This document shows, one piece after another, positions 16,809 to 27,442 of a stretch of DNA of 64,000 nucleotides (positions within the stretch are counted from its first letter, which is position 1; every line of letters begins with the position of its first letter). The notes under the pieces were generated by a model that was not told where the DNA came from, did not search any database, and saw nothing but the letters and a program-made list of their open reading frames with translations. Origin of the DNA: Sagittula salina (GTDB lineage: Bacteria > Pseudomonadota > Alphaproteobacteria > Rhodobacterales > Rhodobacteraceae); NCBI RefSeq assembly GCF_017813235.1, contig NZ_JAGISH010000001.1:372001-436000 (forward strand), read 5' to 3'. The position numbers and the translations under genes were made by a program.

Positions 16809-17370
16809 CCGCGTTGGAGGTTCCCGTGATCCCGTCGGGCCGGAATCCCAGCCCCTCCAGCGGCCAGCGCAACCCCTCGGACCGCGCTCGAACCTCCGCC
16901 ATCGGCCAGAGCGAGAACCGCTCCCCCATGGGCAGATCCAGCACGATCCTTGACGGGCACAGGCAGACCACGTCATTCTCGCCCACCAGCACACAGCGCC
17001 GATCCGGACGTCGCGCCAGTACCGTCATCGCCGCCAGCTGGTGGTCCAGCCGCGCCCCGAGAAAACCAAGGCCCAGCACCAGAGGTGCCTCGATATGGCG
17101 CAGACATTTATCGAAATCGGTCGAGTCCTGCTCCGCCACCCGCTGCAGGACACCGGGTGCCAGCCGCGCCTGTACCGCCTCGGACAGGGAGTCCATGTCG
17201 CCGTATACCGCATCCGGCATCCGCCCCGCCGCCAGCACCCGCGCCGCGCCGCCGTCGGCTGCGACGACCGTCCCAGCCGCCGACAGTGCCAACGCCAGCG
17301 CGTCATCGGACAGCGCCCCGCCCCCCACCAGAAGCACCTCGGAACGGCTTTGAACAATTTTAGTATTCAT
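16666..17370 (-). CDS. thiN: Thiamine diphosphokinase
   Basis: The 234-aa protein transfers pyrophosphate from ATP to thiamine to make thiamine diphosphate. Family motifs are seen: ADGGAARVL, GDMDSLS, EQDSTDFDKCL and GFLGARLDHQLA in the N-terminal catalytic domain, and TGTSNAVIG in the C-terminal thiamine-binding domain. Length is normal. It is divergent from the large acidic protein gene and converges on the broken DMT gene, whose tail overlaps its 3' end. Confidence 0.92.
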   Translation of the reverse strand: MNTKIVQSRSEVLLVGGGALSDDALALALSAAGTVVAADGGAARVLAAGRMPDAVYGDMDSLSEAVQARLAPGVLQRVAEQDSTDFDKCLRHIEAPLVLGLGFLGARLDHQLAAMTVLARRPDRRCVLVGENDVVCLCPSRIVLDLPMGERFSLWPMAEVRARSEGLRWPLEGLGFRPDGITGTSNAVIGPVRLEMAAPAMLLILPVAHLGALRAGLAAAPRWPAQAGGGGVRA

Positions 17371-17509
17371 GTCAGATTAATGCGGCTTTGGGAAACAGAC
17401 CACAATCGCGCCACGAAATGATACGCTGAGTGGCACAGATTCGGTCAGCTTTGGTCCGAGTGGTCATGGTAAACATTCTGTTGCATAACGAACGAAAGTG
17501 AGCAGCACC

Positions 17510-20209
17510 ATGGTGAGTTCAAGCAAGATCCTTACCGTATCCTACGGAACCTTCTCTTGCACCGCCGAGGGTTTCGAGGATCCGCTTGCCGTGGTCAAGG
17601 AGACGACGCACTTCTTTCGGTCCGTGGTCAGCAATGACCGTTTCTTCGGTGCGGAACCGCCGCAGTTCGACGCCGATCTCGCCACCGAGATGATGCGCAA
17701 TCACCTCGCCCGGACGCAGGGCGACGAGGGCAAGCTGACGCTGGGCACCGGCAAACCCAACGCCGCGTCGTCCGGTGCGCTGGCTGCCGCGCTTGCCGCC
17801 GGTCCGGGCCGCGCAGGCGAAAACACGATGGCCGGGGAGACCTCCGACCTCCTGCCCGATGACGATACGATCGAAGCGACTGCCATCGTCACAGAACGTC
17901 CCGTCGATCTGGACGCGGCCGGGAGCGTGGCAGACCTGACCGCGACTGACGCACCCGCGCGGACTGACGCACCCGCCGCACCCGCGCGGGCGGACTCTGC
18001 CCTGCCCGACGCTGCACGGCCTGAACCTGCGTCTGTACCTGATGCGGCATCGATGGGGGCTCAGCACGCCGCCGCTCGGGCCCCGGCCACCGATCCGAAT
18101 TCGGCGGTTTCGACCGCCATCCCCGATCCGGCAGACCGCACGTCCGCCGTGGAGGACGTCGCGCCTGCTCCGCGACCCTCCAACCCGGATAGCGTTGCGG
18201 CCAAGCTCGACCGCATTCGCGCCGTTGTCGCAGCAAAGGCCATGGACACCCCCGCTGCGGCACAGACCCGCCCTGCTACCGCGACCTCTGTGGTTGCGAT
18301 CGCCGCCACAGGCGAATCGCTTTTTGACAATGAGCCCGGTGACGAGGTGGACGACGAAGCTCTCTCCGCCCTCCTGGGCGAGCTTGAGGCCGGAGATACC
18401 GGGCACGGCTTCGAGCGTACCGCCGCGCAGGGCGCCTCGGTCGCCGAAGCCTTCAGCGACACCGCGCTTTCCGACAGCATCGCCAGCCTGATGGCCCGCG
18501 AGGACGCGCCGGAGGACGTCGCCGCCCCGGGCGATACAGCCCCGGATACGGCCCCGGATACGGCCATGGATAACGCCGTGGACGATCTCCTCGCAGCCTT
18601 TGACGAGACCGATGATGAAGACGACATAGCCGACGAGTTCTACGGTGAGGAGGGTGATGGCTTCGACGGCGTTGCCGAAGCGGCCTCCCCGCACACCGAA
18701 GCCGCGGTCGGGTCCGAGGACGATCACGAGGCGCACCCCGCCGCCGATGACAACATGTTCGCCGAGCCTGCCTATGCCGAAGACGCCGTGACCGGCAGCA
18801 CCCCTTCGGTGGACGCGGAGACCGACGAAGACGGCTTCGGCGAACCCGAAACCGATCTGTCTCCGGAGCCCTCCGCCGCTCCCCGCGCCCGCGTGTTGAA
18901 AGTGAAGCGCGCCGACTTCCTGCGCGCAGTGGAACAAGGGCAGCTTGAGGAGTACGACGACGACGAGGAGGCAGACGCCGCGCAGACCGCCACCGCACCG
19001 CTGCCATTGGCTGACGAAAGCACGCTCTCGCCGGAGGAAGAGGAGGAACTCGCCCGCGAACTGGCTGCCGTGAAGGCGGAGCTGAGTGGCGAATTCGACT
19101 CCTGGGCCGACGAGGAGACAGGCGAACCGTGGTCCGCTTCCGAACCGCAGCCTGCCACCGCCCTTGCGGAGGAAGACGCCGACCACGACCGCAGCGATGC
19201 GGCCGAACAGCGGGAGACCGAAGACGCCCGCGCCCGCGCCATCGCGGACGGCTGGGGCGACCCGGACTCCTACCTTGACGACGACGAAGATTTCGACGAC
19301 CTCGCAGACCCGATGCCGCTGCGCCTCGATAACCCGGTGGTACCCGCCCACACTGCCATGGCAAAGGACGACACGACCACTGCGCAGGACGACGGCGACG
19401 AGGACCTCCACGACGACCCGGTCGAGGCGATGATCCGCGATTCCGCCCGCAAGACGGTGAAGATGGCGAGCCCCGCCCGCGCCCTTCTGACGGAGCGCGA
19501 GGTCAAGGACGACGACACTTCGCGGCTGATGGACCAGACCGACACGGAAATGGACGAACCGGAGGGCAACCGCCGCCGTACCGCGATCGCCCACCTGCGC
19601 GCAGCCGTAGCCGCGACGAAGGCCGACCGCCTGCTGGGCCGGAAGGCCGACGCCGCCGAGGAACAGGAACCCTACCGCGAGGATCTCGCCAACGTGGTGC
19701 GCCCGCGCCGCCCCCAGGCCCCCGCCAGCGCGGCCCGCACGGAACGCCCGACCGCCGCCGCATCGCGCCCTGCCCCGCTCAAGCTGGTCGCCGCGCAGCG
19801 CGTGGCCAGCCCCACGCCGGCCCCGTCCGACCTGCCGCGCACCGTCCCGGTGCGTCCGCGACGCGTGCAGCGTATCGCCGACATTGCGCCGCGCGTCGCG
19901 ACCCCGGTGGCTGTCGACCCCGCCATCGACGGCTTCGTTGCTTACGCAGAGCAGGTCGGTGCCAGCGAGCTGCCCGAACTTCTCGAAGCCGCCGCCGCCT
20001 ACATGGCCTATGTCGAGGGCCGCGATCAGTTCTCGCGCCCGCAACTCATGTCGACCGTCCGCCTCGCGGAGGCGCAGGAATCCTCGCGCGAGGACCGACT
20101 GCGCAGCTTTGGCCAGCTCCTGCGCGAGGGCAAGATCAAGAAAACCGCCGGCGGCCGCTTCACCGCCTCCGAGCGCATCAGCTTCAAGCCTGACCGCGCC
20201 GCAGGCTGA
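17510..20209 (+). CDS. Large acidic, mostly disordered protein of Rhodobacterales, function unknown
   Basis: The 899-aa protein has three parts. A conserved-looking N-terminus of about 75 residues starts VSSSKILTVSYGTFSCTAEG and includes HFFRSVVSNDRFFGAEPP. About 700 residues of low-complexity sequence rich in Asp, Glu, Ala, Pro and Thr follow. A folded-looking C-terminus of about 100 residues (VGASELPELLEAAAAYMAY, then RLRSFGQLLREGKI and GGRFTASERI) resembles a small winged-helix-like module. I recall similar proteins in Rhodobacteraceae, sometimes misnamed as chemotaxis proteins. There is no signal peptide. I use ATG 17510, which has GTGAG upstream; a GTG at 17498 is possible. A strong terminator follows. 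Function is not known. Confidence 0.8.
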   Translation: MVSSSKILTVSYGTFSCTAEGFEDPLAVVKETTHFFRSVVSNDRFFGAEPPQFDADLATEMMRNHLARTQGDEGKLTLGTGKPNAASSGALAAALAAGPGRAGENTMAGETSDLLPDDDTIEATAIVTERPVDLDAAGSVADLTATDAPARTDAPAAPARADSALPDAARPEPASVPDAASMGAQHAAARAPATDPNSAVSTAIPDPADRTSAVEDVAPAPRPSNPDSVAAKLDRIRAVVAAKAMDTPAAAQTRPATATSVVAIAATGESLFDNEPGDEVDDEALSALLGELEAGDTGHGFERTAAQGASVAEAFSDTALSDSIASLMAREDAPEDVAAPGDTAPDTAPDTAMDNAVDDLLAAFDETDDEDDIADEFYGEEGDGFDGVAEAASPHTEAAVGSEDDHEAHPAADDNMFAEPAYAEDAVTGSTPSVDAETDEDGFGEPETDLSPEPSAAPRARVLKVKRADFLRAVEQGQLEEYDDDEEADAAQTATAPLPLADESTLSPEEEEELARELAAVKAELSGEFDSWADEETGEPWSASEPQPATALAEEDADHDRSDAAEQRETEDARARAIADGWGDPDSYLDDDEDFDDLADPMPLRLDNPVVPAHTAMAKDDTTTAQDDGDEDLHDDPVEAMIRDSARKTVKMASPARALLTEREVKDDDTSRLMDQTDTEMDEPEGNRRRTAIAHLRAAVAATKADRLLGRKADAAEEQEPYREDLANVVRPRRPQAPASAARTERPTAAASRPAPLKLVAAQRVASPTPAPSDLPRTVPVRPRRVQRIADIAPRVATPVAVDPAIDGFVAYAEQVGASELPELLEAAAAYMAYVEGRDQFSRPQLMSTVRLAEAQESSREDRLRSFGQLLREGKIKKTAGGRFTASERISFKPDRAAG

Positions 20210-20245
20210 AGCCCTGCCCACACAGACCACGGCAATTTGAACGAA

Positions 20246-20269
20246 AAAGGCGCCCCACGGGGCGCCTTT
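20246..20269 (+). terminator. Rho-independent terminator after the acidic protein gene
   Basis: A GC-rich stem (AAAGGCGCCCC pairing with GGGGCGCCTTT) lies 37 bases after the stop codon. The U-tract is short, but the A-run before it makes the hairpin usable from either side. Confidence 0.75.
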
Positions 20270-20407
20270 GCACATGGTCTTTCGAAAAGTCACACACCCC
20301 ATGGGCCGGCGGGCGGGCGCCTTCCGGCGCAGCCGGAACAGTACCGTCCCGGCCCTGCGCCCCCCGCGTCTGAATGGAAAACGGCCCCCGCGGGAGCCGC
20401 CTCTCTC

Positions 20408-20656
20408 TCACTTCAGCCCGTCATCCTCGTAGCGGATCGGCTCTCCGTCCGGATCTGCCTGACCCACCCCCTTGAACACCGCCTTCAACGGCAGCATCCA
20501 CAGCACGCCAAGTACGACGTAGACGATGAATTCCAGCCAGATCGGCGGCCGGTCGAACAGGCTCACCACCCAGATCGCCAGCCCGATGTAGAGCGGCAGC
20601 CCCACCACCAGCACCAGCAGCGACAGGGTCCGTCGCACTTTGTAGCTGAGCGCCAT
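20408..20656 (-). CDS. DUF2842 family small membrane protein
   Basis: The 82-aa protein begins ALSYKVRRTLSLLVLVVGLP and has two membrane helices separated by FDRPPIWLEF, then a conserved LPLKAVFKGVGQADPD. This is the alphaproteobacterial DUF2842 family of unknown function. The start chosen is the ATG four bases after the purA stop; a longer frame would overlap purA. It is probably co-transcribed with purA. Confidence 0.85.
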   Translation of the reverse strand: MALSYKVRRTLSLLVLVVGLPLYIGLAIWVVSLFDRPPIWLEFIVYVVLGVLWMLPLKAVFKGVGQADPDGEPIRYEDDGLK

Positions 20657-20660
20657 CGGA

Positions 20661-21956
<1,296 letters not shown>

Positions 21957-22087
21957 ATCTCGAGTCCTTTCGGTGACCTCAAACCCGCGCCCGTATAAAG
22001 CCCCCGGCGCCCACGCGAAACCGCAAAATACTGGACAGCTCCGCGTCAAAGTCCCACCTAGGGGTCCAAACCCGAACGGAGTCCCTC

Positions 22088-22483
22088 ATGTCCTTCCTGC
22101 TGCGCTGGCTCTTTGCCTTCCTTCTCCTTGCCGCGACCTGGAACCCTACGGTCTGGAACTGGACCCGCGCCGCGCAGGTCCATTGGAACGACGTGCCATC
22201 GATCATCACCCTGACCGGCCTGCTCCTCGTTGCGGGCTATGTCATCTACCTGCGCGCAACGGTGCGCTCTATCGGCCTTGGCGGCGCGGTCTTCATTCTG
22301 GCGTTCTTTGCCGCGCTCTTGTGGGTGGCGACGGATTTCGGGCTGATCTCGCTTACGGACCCGGGTTTATTGGCCTGGCTCGGCCTGTTCGCGGGCTCGC
22401 TGGTCTTGGGTATCGGCATGAGCTGGTCGATCATCCGCCGCGCCATCTCCGGCCAGGTCGATACCGACGACGTGGAGGAATAG
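22088..22483 (+). CDS. Small four-helix membrane protein (DUF6524-like)
   Basis: The 131-aa protein has about four hydrophobic helices and a short acidic tail (VDTDDVEE). WNPTVWNW and the TGLLLVAGYVIYLRAT segment match, as far as I recall, the DUF6524 family of Rhodobacterales. No function is known. It is divergent from purA and upstream of secG, with about 150 bases between. Confidence 0.75.
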   Translation: MSFLLRWLFAFLLLAATWNPTVWNWTRAAQVHWNDVPSIITLTGLLLVAGYVIYLRATVRSIGLGGAVFILAFFAALLWVATDFGLISLTDPGLLAWLGLFAGSLVLGIGMSWSIIRRAISGQVDTDDVEE

Positions 22484-22632
22484 CGCGCGGCACGTACGGG
22501 GCTGGCGCGCACTTTCCGCTACCGCCGGGGCGGGCCCCCTGCCCTCCCGCGCCTCCCGCTCCATTGCCGCCTTGCGTCTCCGGGCCGCATCCCCTAGACA
22601 GCGGCGGAATTAGCTCAGATCGTGCAGGTCCC

Positions 22633-23010
22633 ATGCAGAACGTCGTCCTCATCATCCACCTTCTCCTCGCCCTCGGCCTGATCGGCGTCGTGCTGCTGCA
22701 GCGCAACGAAGGCGGCGGCCTCGGCATGGGTTCGGGCGGCGGCCCGGCGGGCGCACGCGCCCAGACGACACCGCTGGCCAAAGTGACCTGGGTACTGGCT
22801 GCAGGCTTCATCATCACCTCGATCACGCTGACGATCTTCGCGGCCGAAAACGCGGCGGGCACCTCGATCCTAGACCGTCTCTCACCCTCTGCAGAACCGG
22901 CATCGGACGCAGCCCCCACCACACCCGGCACGGAACTGAATGTCGACGACCTTCTGCCCCCGCCCGCAGCGGACGGCAGCAGCGCGCCCCTCACACCGAA
23001 GGCGGACTGA
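22633..23010 (+). CDS. secG: Preprotein translocase subunit SecG
   Basis: The 125-aa protein has two membrane helices separated by the SecG signature LLQRNEGGGLGMGSGGG. SecG assists SecYE in moving preproteins across the inner membrane. The C-terminal about 50 residues form an acidic and proline-rich extension common in alphaproteobacterial SecG. The start at 22633 is set by homology; an upstream extension is a shadow of purA leader DNA. A good terminator follows. Confidence 0.93.
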   Translation: MQNVVLIIHLLLALGLIGVVLLQRNEGGGLGMGSGGGPAGARAQTTPLAKVTWVLAAGFIITSITLTIFAAENAAGTSILDRLSPSAEPASDAAPTTPGTELNVDDLLPPPAADGSSAPLTPKAD

Positions 23011-23042
23011 GGCGCGGTCGCGAGCCCGCTCAGAACCATCCG

Positions 23043-23068
23043 AAGGCGGCCCCCGAGGCCGCCTTTTT
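23043..23068 (+). terminator. Rho-independent terminator of secG
   Basis: A 9-bp stem (AAGGCGGCC with GGCCGCCTT), a 5-base loop and five T residues lie 33 bases after the secG stop codon. Confidence 0.9.
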
Positions 23069-23384
23069 CATGTCCACCATCCCGCCGTAGGTCCCCGCCA
23101 GAACCACGACCGGCCCGCGCGCGAACCCGGCGCCCAGACGGATTGACCTGGCGTCATGAGCATTTCCCGCAATCGTGCCCTTGAAAATTTGCCGCGAATG
23201 GCCCGATGGTGAAGACCGCCATGGCGGCATGCCCCGGAGCCCGAACTGGACTTTCCGGCTCGAATCCGCTATTGCTCAAATCCCGTGTTGCAGCCGGTGA
23301 CACATGCGGTACAAGCCGCCTGTCCGGCGGCGCGCTCGCCCGTTCCGGGCGATCAATACAGGCATAAGAACACGGGGTTCCCAG
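23069..23384. other. Leader region of pyrG
   Basis: No gene is visible in this 316-base stretch between the secG terminator and pyrG. It must carry the pyrG promoter. A T-loop-like string (GGCTCGAATCC near 23259) is not part of a foldable tRNA. Confidence 0.5.
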
Positions 23385-25028
23385 ATGGCGCGATTCATCT
23401 TCATCACCGGCGGTGTGGTCTCTTCGCTTGGCAAAGGCCTCGCATCCGCAGCGCTCGGCGCGCTTCTTCAGGCACGCGGCTATTCCGTGCGGCTGCGCAA
23501 ACTGGATCCCTACCTGAACGTCGATCCCGGCACCATGTCGCCCTTCGAGCACGGCGAGGTCTTCGTCACCGACGACGGCGCGGAAACCGACCTGGACCTC
23601 GGCCACTACGAACGCTTTACAGGCGTGCCCGCACGCAAGACCGACTCCATCTCCTCCGGCCGTATCTATACCAATGTGCTGGAAAAGGAGCGCCGCGGCG
23701 ATTACCTCGGCAAGACGATCCAGGTGATCCCGCACGTCACTAATGAAATCAAGGACTTCATCTCTATCGGCGAGGATGAGGTCGACTTCATGCTCTGCGA
23801 AATCGGCGGCACCGTCGGCGACATCGAGGGCCTGCCCTTCTTCGAGGCGATCCGCCAGTTCTCCCAGGACAAGCCGCGCGGCCAATGCATCTTCATGCAC
23901 CTGACCCTGCTGCCCTACATCAAGGCGAGCGGCGAGCTGAAGACCAAGCCGACCCAGCACTCCGTCAAGGAACTGCGCTCCATCGGCCTCGCGCCCGACA
24001 TCCTTGTCTGCCGCTCCGAAGGCCCGATCCCCCAGAAGGAGCGCGAGAAGCTGGCGCTTTTCTGCAACGTCCGCCCCGACAGCGTGATCGCCGCGCAGGA
24101 CCTCAAATCCATCTACGAGGCGCCCATCGCCTACCACCGCGAAGGCATGGACCAGGCGGTGCTCGACGCCTTCGGCATCCACCCCGCGCCGCGCCCCAAC
24201 CTCGAAAAGTGGGAGGACGTCTCCGACCGCATCTTCAACCCCGAGGGCGACGTCACTGTCGCCATCGTCGGCAAGTACACGCAGCTCGAAGACGCCTACA
24301 AATCCATCGCCGAAGCGCTGACCCACGGCGGCATGTTCAACCGCGTCAAGGTCAACATCGAATGGGTGGACGCCGAACTCTTCGACCGCGAGGACCCCGG
24401 CCCCTACCTGGAAAAATACGACGCGATCCTCGTCCCCGGCGGCTTTGGCGAGCGCGGCACCGAAGGCAAGATCAAGGCCGCGCAATACGCCCGCGAGCAC
24501 AAGATCCCCTACCTCGGCATCTGCCTCGGCATGCAGATGGCGGTGATCGAGGCCGCGCGCAATGTCGCCGGGCTGAAGAACGCCGGCTCCGAGGAATTCG
24601 ACCACGAAGCCGGCGAAAAGCGGTTTGAACCCGTCGTTTACCACCTGAAGGAATGGGTGCAGGGCAACGAGAAGGTCAACCGCCGCCCCGACGACGCCAA
24701 GGGCGGCACCATGCGGCTGGGCGCCTATGACGCCGTGCTGAAGGAAGGCTCCCGCGTGGCAGGCATCTACGGCACGACCACCATCGACGAACGCCACCGC
24801 CACCGCTACGAGGTGGACATCAAGTACAAGGAACCGCTGGAGAAATGCGGCCTCACCTTCTCCGGCATGTCGCCCGACGGCAAGCTGCCGGAGATCGTCG
24901 AATGGCCCGACCACCCCTGGTTCATCGGCGTCCAGTTCCACCCCGAGCTGAAGTCGAAACCCTTTGACCCGCACCCGCTTTTCAGGGACTTTGTTCGGGC
25001 GGCGAAAGAGGTGTCGCGGTTGGTTTAA
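23385..25028 (+). CDS. pyrG: CTP synthase
   Basis: The 547-aa enzyme aminates UTP to CTP using glutamine. The N-terminal synthetase domain has [13 protein letters not shown] and [20 protein letters not shown]. The C-terminal class-I amidotransferase has the nucleophile in GICLGMQMA and the His-Glu pair in QFHPELKS. The length agrees with the family (about 545). The start is fixed by the universal N-terminal motif. The next gene starts 34 bases later, yet differs strongly in base composition. Confidence 0.97.
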   Translation: MARFIFITGGVVSSLGKGLASAALGALLQARGYSVRLRKLDPYLNVDPGTMSPFEHGEVFVTDDGAETDLDLGHYERFTGVPARKTDSISSGRIYTNVLEKERRGDYLGKTIQVIPHVTNEIKDFISIGEDEVDFMLCEIGGTVGDIEGLPFFEAIRQFSQDKPRGQCIFMHLTLLPYIKASGELKTKPTQHSVKELRSIGLAPDILVCRSEGPIPQKEREKLALFCNVRPDSVIAAQDLKSIYEAPIAYHREGMDQAVLDAFGIHPAPRPNLEKWEDVSDRIFNPEGDVTVAIVGKYTQLEDAYKSIAEALTHGGMFNRVKVNIEWVDAELFDREDPGPYLEKYDAILVPGGFGERGTEGKIKAAQYAREHKIPYLGICLGMQMAVIEAARNVAGLKNAGSEEFDHEAGEKRFEPVVYHLKEWVQGNEKVNRRPDDAKGGTMRLGAYDAVLKEGSRVAGIYGTTTIDERHRHRYEVDIKYKEPLEKCGLTFSGMSPDGKLPEIVEWPDHPWFIGVQFHPELKSKPFDPHPLFRDFVRAAKEVSRLV

Positions 25029-25062
25029 TCCAAAAGTTTTCTTAACACCGAAGGAGCGCACA

Positions 25063-25680
25063 ATGAATGTAATTGGCCATGTGTCTGCAAGCATTATATT
25101 GAGCGCTTCGCTCCCTGTCGCGGTATTTTCTCAAGAGAAAATCAATGAAGCGATCCCAACATTGAACTTCAATGTCCAGTTCAATGATGACGGAAGCGTG
25201 TCACTTTCCCCCAATGAGACAAGTTCCATGGCAACCGGAGAGACAGAGCTGCTTGGGGAGCCAGACATGCGAGTCGACCAAGGCGGCGCGTCGATGCACG
25301 TGAGTGCCTTCGATCAAATCCTAAATTCGATTGGGACAGGCGAATATAGTGACTATGTCGTGACAGGTGAAGACGGCCAAACGGCTGTGATTACCGTTCC
25401 GTCGAATGCATCTCCTGCTAATTGGACTAATCCAAATAATACCTTCGGTATCAGTCGAGTTGACGCAAACTTCCGTAGTCTTGGAATCTCTCAAGAGGCT
25501 CAAAAACAGGCTCAAGAATATCTCAGGCTCATGGCGCGTGCGGCCTACGACGAGTACTGTGGGACAAATGTTCGACCAAGCGAATTTACCGTCGAGGTAA
25601 CCGTTGGGGCTAGCTTCATTGTCAACGGCTCGGCTAAAGTGTCAGCCAAGTTCATCAGCGCAGATATGTGCAAGTCCTAA
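25063..25680 (+). CDS. Secreted protein of unknown function, atypical composition
   Basis: The 205-aa protein has a likely signal peptide (about 23 residues ending near AVFSQ). The mature part contains no domain I recognise. It has two cysteines (DEYCGTN, and ADMCKS at the very end) that could form a disulfide. A perfect AAGGAG lies six bases before the ATG. The gene is clearly richer in A+T (near 50% by eye) than pyrG before it, and uses codons that neighbours avoid, such as ATA, AAT and TTA-like choices. It is likely acquired by transfer. Export to the periplasm or outside is inference from the signal peptide. Confidence 0.7.
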   Translation: MNVIGHVSASIILSASLPVAVFSQEKINEAIPTLNFNVQFNDDGSVSLSPNETSSMATGETELLGEPDMRVDQGGASMHVSAFDQILNSIGTGEYSDYVVTGEDGQTAVITVPSNASPANWTNPNNTFGISRVDANFRSLGISQEAQKQAQEYLRLMARAAYDEYCGTNVRPSEFTVEVTVGASFIVNGSAKVSAKFISADMCKS

Positions 25681-26342
25681 AGCGCAGAAAGCGGTAGGGG
25701 GCGTGCTCGCATGCACCACGTAAACCTAAACCACCTAGCCGCGTCTGCGCCGACCCGCGGGGGTGAAGACCGGTCCGCGCAGCGGCAAACTGTCCAATGG
25801 ACGGTTTGAGGTCGGAACGGGCGAAGCCCCGGGCGCTCTGACCACTGAACGGGTGCGCTTTATCCCGACACATCCGAAGGACCTCAGAGGCAACCCCCAG
25901 CCCAACCAAAGCGCCGCCCCGGCGTCATGCCGAAGGCATGCCTCCGCCATGACGCTGGCGCGGCGGCCTTGTCCCGCGCCCTGAGGGACCATGTTCAACC
26001 GCCCCAGGTCGGGAACGGAGTCTTCAGGTCGGAACGGTCCCCCGGACCGATTCCATTCGCCCCTCATCCTTCGGCCTTGTCCCGCTCCCGAGCGACAAAT
26101 GCCCCGCCGAGCGGGATCGGCTCTGGAGAGACTTGCGCTCCGACCCCGCTCAACGAAGCTCCCCACCTACGGGAACCTCAGAAAATCCTCTCCCCACCGG
26201 ACCGAGCGCCCATCCGCGTTCAGTCCGGTCCGCCGCATGCCGCGCGTGCATGGGTTGTGGACGGCATGTGTATCGGTTGCGCCTGTTGACAAACCCTCTG
26301 CGCGGCGCGGATCTGGGTGTTTCCGACAGCGCGAATGAAACC
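25681..26342. other. Gene-poor stretch with palindromic elements
   Basis: No convincing gene lies in these 662 bases. A palindrome-rich element at 25911-25965 contains GCGTCATG (25922-25929) facing CATGACGC (25948-25955) with GC-rich flanks, like a REP-type hairpin. A second hairpin (AAACTGTCC, then GGACGGTTT) lies near 25786-25806. The frames here show no protein-like codon pattern. It may be eroded DNA next to the transferred gene. Confidence 0.4.
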
Positions 26343-26603
26343 TCAGCCGCGCCAGACCTCACCGGTACGGGCATTGATCGTGTAGGCGATCTTCATCCGG
26401 TTCGCCGTGCAACTGACGTCGAAGACATCCTCGGCCCCGCCCGGCTTCATGCCCACGACGTCCTCGCAGACGAAGCCCACCGAAGTGATCATGTACGCGC
26501 CAAGGTTGTGCATGTCGGTACGTGTCAGAGACTGGACACCCCCTGCGGTGAAGCCCAGGATCATTGCGCCGCAGACCGTGATATCAATGAGCTTGCTTTG
26601 CAT
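26343..26603 (-). CDS. Small hypothetical protein, probably exported or membrane-anchored
   Basis: The 86-aa product starts QSKLIDITVCGAMILGFTAGG, a hydrophobic segment that could be a signal peptide or a single anchor. Then come CEDVVGMKPGG and SCTANRMKIAYTINARTGEVW. Two later cysteines could pair. AGAAGG lies before the ATG; a GTG further upstream would give 98 residues. I do not recognise the family. It stands alone in a gene-poor region. Confidence 0.5.
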   Translation of the reverse strand: MQSKLIDITVCGAMILGFTAGGVQSLTRTDMHNLGAYMITSVGFVCEDVVGMKPGGAEDVFDVSCTANRMKIAYTINARTGEVWRG

Positions 26604-27442
26604 TTCTAGTGCCCTTCTTACCGTTTCCCTGTTTTTCACGGGCTATTAGGGCAAAATCTGGGCAGATCACCTGCGTCGCCGGCAACTTACGCGTTGCAAG
26701 AATATCGGGTCGTCCAGTCAACACCCGGCGCACCCTATGGCTTCAAGGCCACAGATCGTCCCGCGGGCTCCACAACCAATGGGAAAACTGCCTGCATTTC
26801 ACATTCCAATGACGCATCACCCGTTGAAGGTCTTCGAATTGTGGTGAAAACCGCTTACGAATCAGGCCTGAAATGCGGCGGCTGCGGGGCATACTGCTGA
26901 TTATCGAAGTGCCGCCTCATGCCCACCACGCCCACGGCCCCTCGGGGGCCTGGGGTCGATATGGCTCATCGCCGGCGAATTCGGTTTCTTTCCCGTCGGC
27001 GAAACCTTGGTGCGCTTATCCGCAATCAGGCTGAGTATCCCCACCCCCCTTCGGCTTCAACCCACAGGGTCGATCTCGGCGCGCTCGGGGGCGAATACTC
27101 AGGGACGGGTAAGTCGCTTCTGGCCATGCGGATGCGGCTCGCCACACGGTCGGCCGTCTGGCGAAGCCGCAGATCGAACCGGGCTTTCAGCGCCAGGAAT
27201 AGCTGCGAGTATTTGTCGAGCCTTTGTATAGGCCTCTTCGATGCGCAGCGGGCCGTGCTCTTCGAGACCGTGGAGAAACGCCGGGAGCCCTGGTGCAGGA
27301 CAGGCGTCCGCCGCAGGCAAAGCGCAAAAATATTGGCCGACCCTGCATTTTACGAAGCCAGCCAACACAGTTTGCCGCCCCTCTGACACAGATGCGCATC
27401 GCGCCTCTTGCCCCCCGCCGCATGCCGCCTTACCGATCATCC
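26604..27442. other. Gene-poor stretch upstream of rlmJ with possible gene remnants
   Basis: This 839-base stretch contains no intact gene I can support. On the minus strand around 27100-27330, two adjacent frames carry protein-like text (EEAYTKARQIL and LDKYSQLFLALKARFDLRL), joined only by a frame change, as in a decaying gene. A plus-strand frame at 26694-26900 ends in a cysteine cluster. Composition is mixed and lower in G+C in the left half. Confidence 0.4.
26694..26900 (+). CDS. Possible 68-aa protein with C-terminal cysteine cluster
   Basis: This TTG-started frame encodes 68 residues ending LKCGGCGAYC. The ending looks like a metal or disulfide motif and codon choice is AT-richer than average. 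No good ribosome binding site is seen and I know no family, so it may equally be a remnant or a chance frame. Confidence 0.2.
   Translation: MQEYRVVQSTPGAPYGFKATDRPAGSTTNGKTACISHSNDASPVEGLRIVVKTAYESGLKCGGCGAYC

Noticed and set aside
16567..17353. C-terminal extension of the second DMT transporter
   Set aside because: After codon 254 the text is out of frame and overlaps thiN; it is not a real domain.
17519..20302. Long minus-strand frame opposite the acidic protein gene
   Set aside because: It arises from high G+C and codon bias; the plus frame has the conserved start, ribosome binding site and terminator.
22608..22632. tRNA-like string GGAATTAGCTCAG before secG
   Set aside because: No D, anticodon or T stem follows; the sequence cannot fold as tRNA.
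23257..23275. T-loop-like GGCTCGAATCC
   Set aside because: Neither strand gives acceptor, anticodon and D arms at proper distances.
26694..26900. Full-confidence gene call for the cysteine-ended frame
   Set aside because: It lacks a ribosome binding site and known relatives, so it is kept only as a low-confidence entry.
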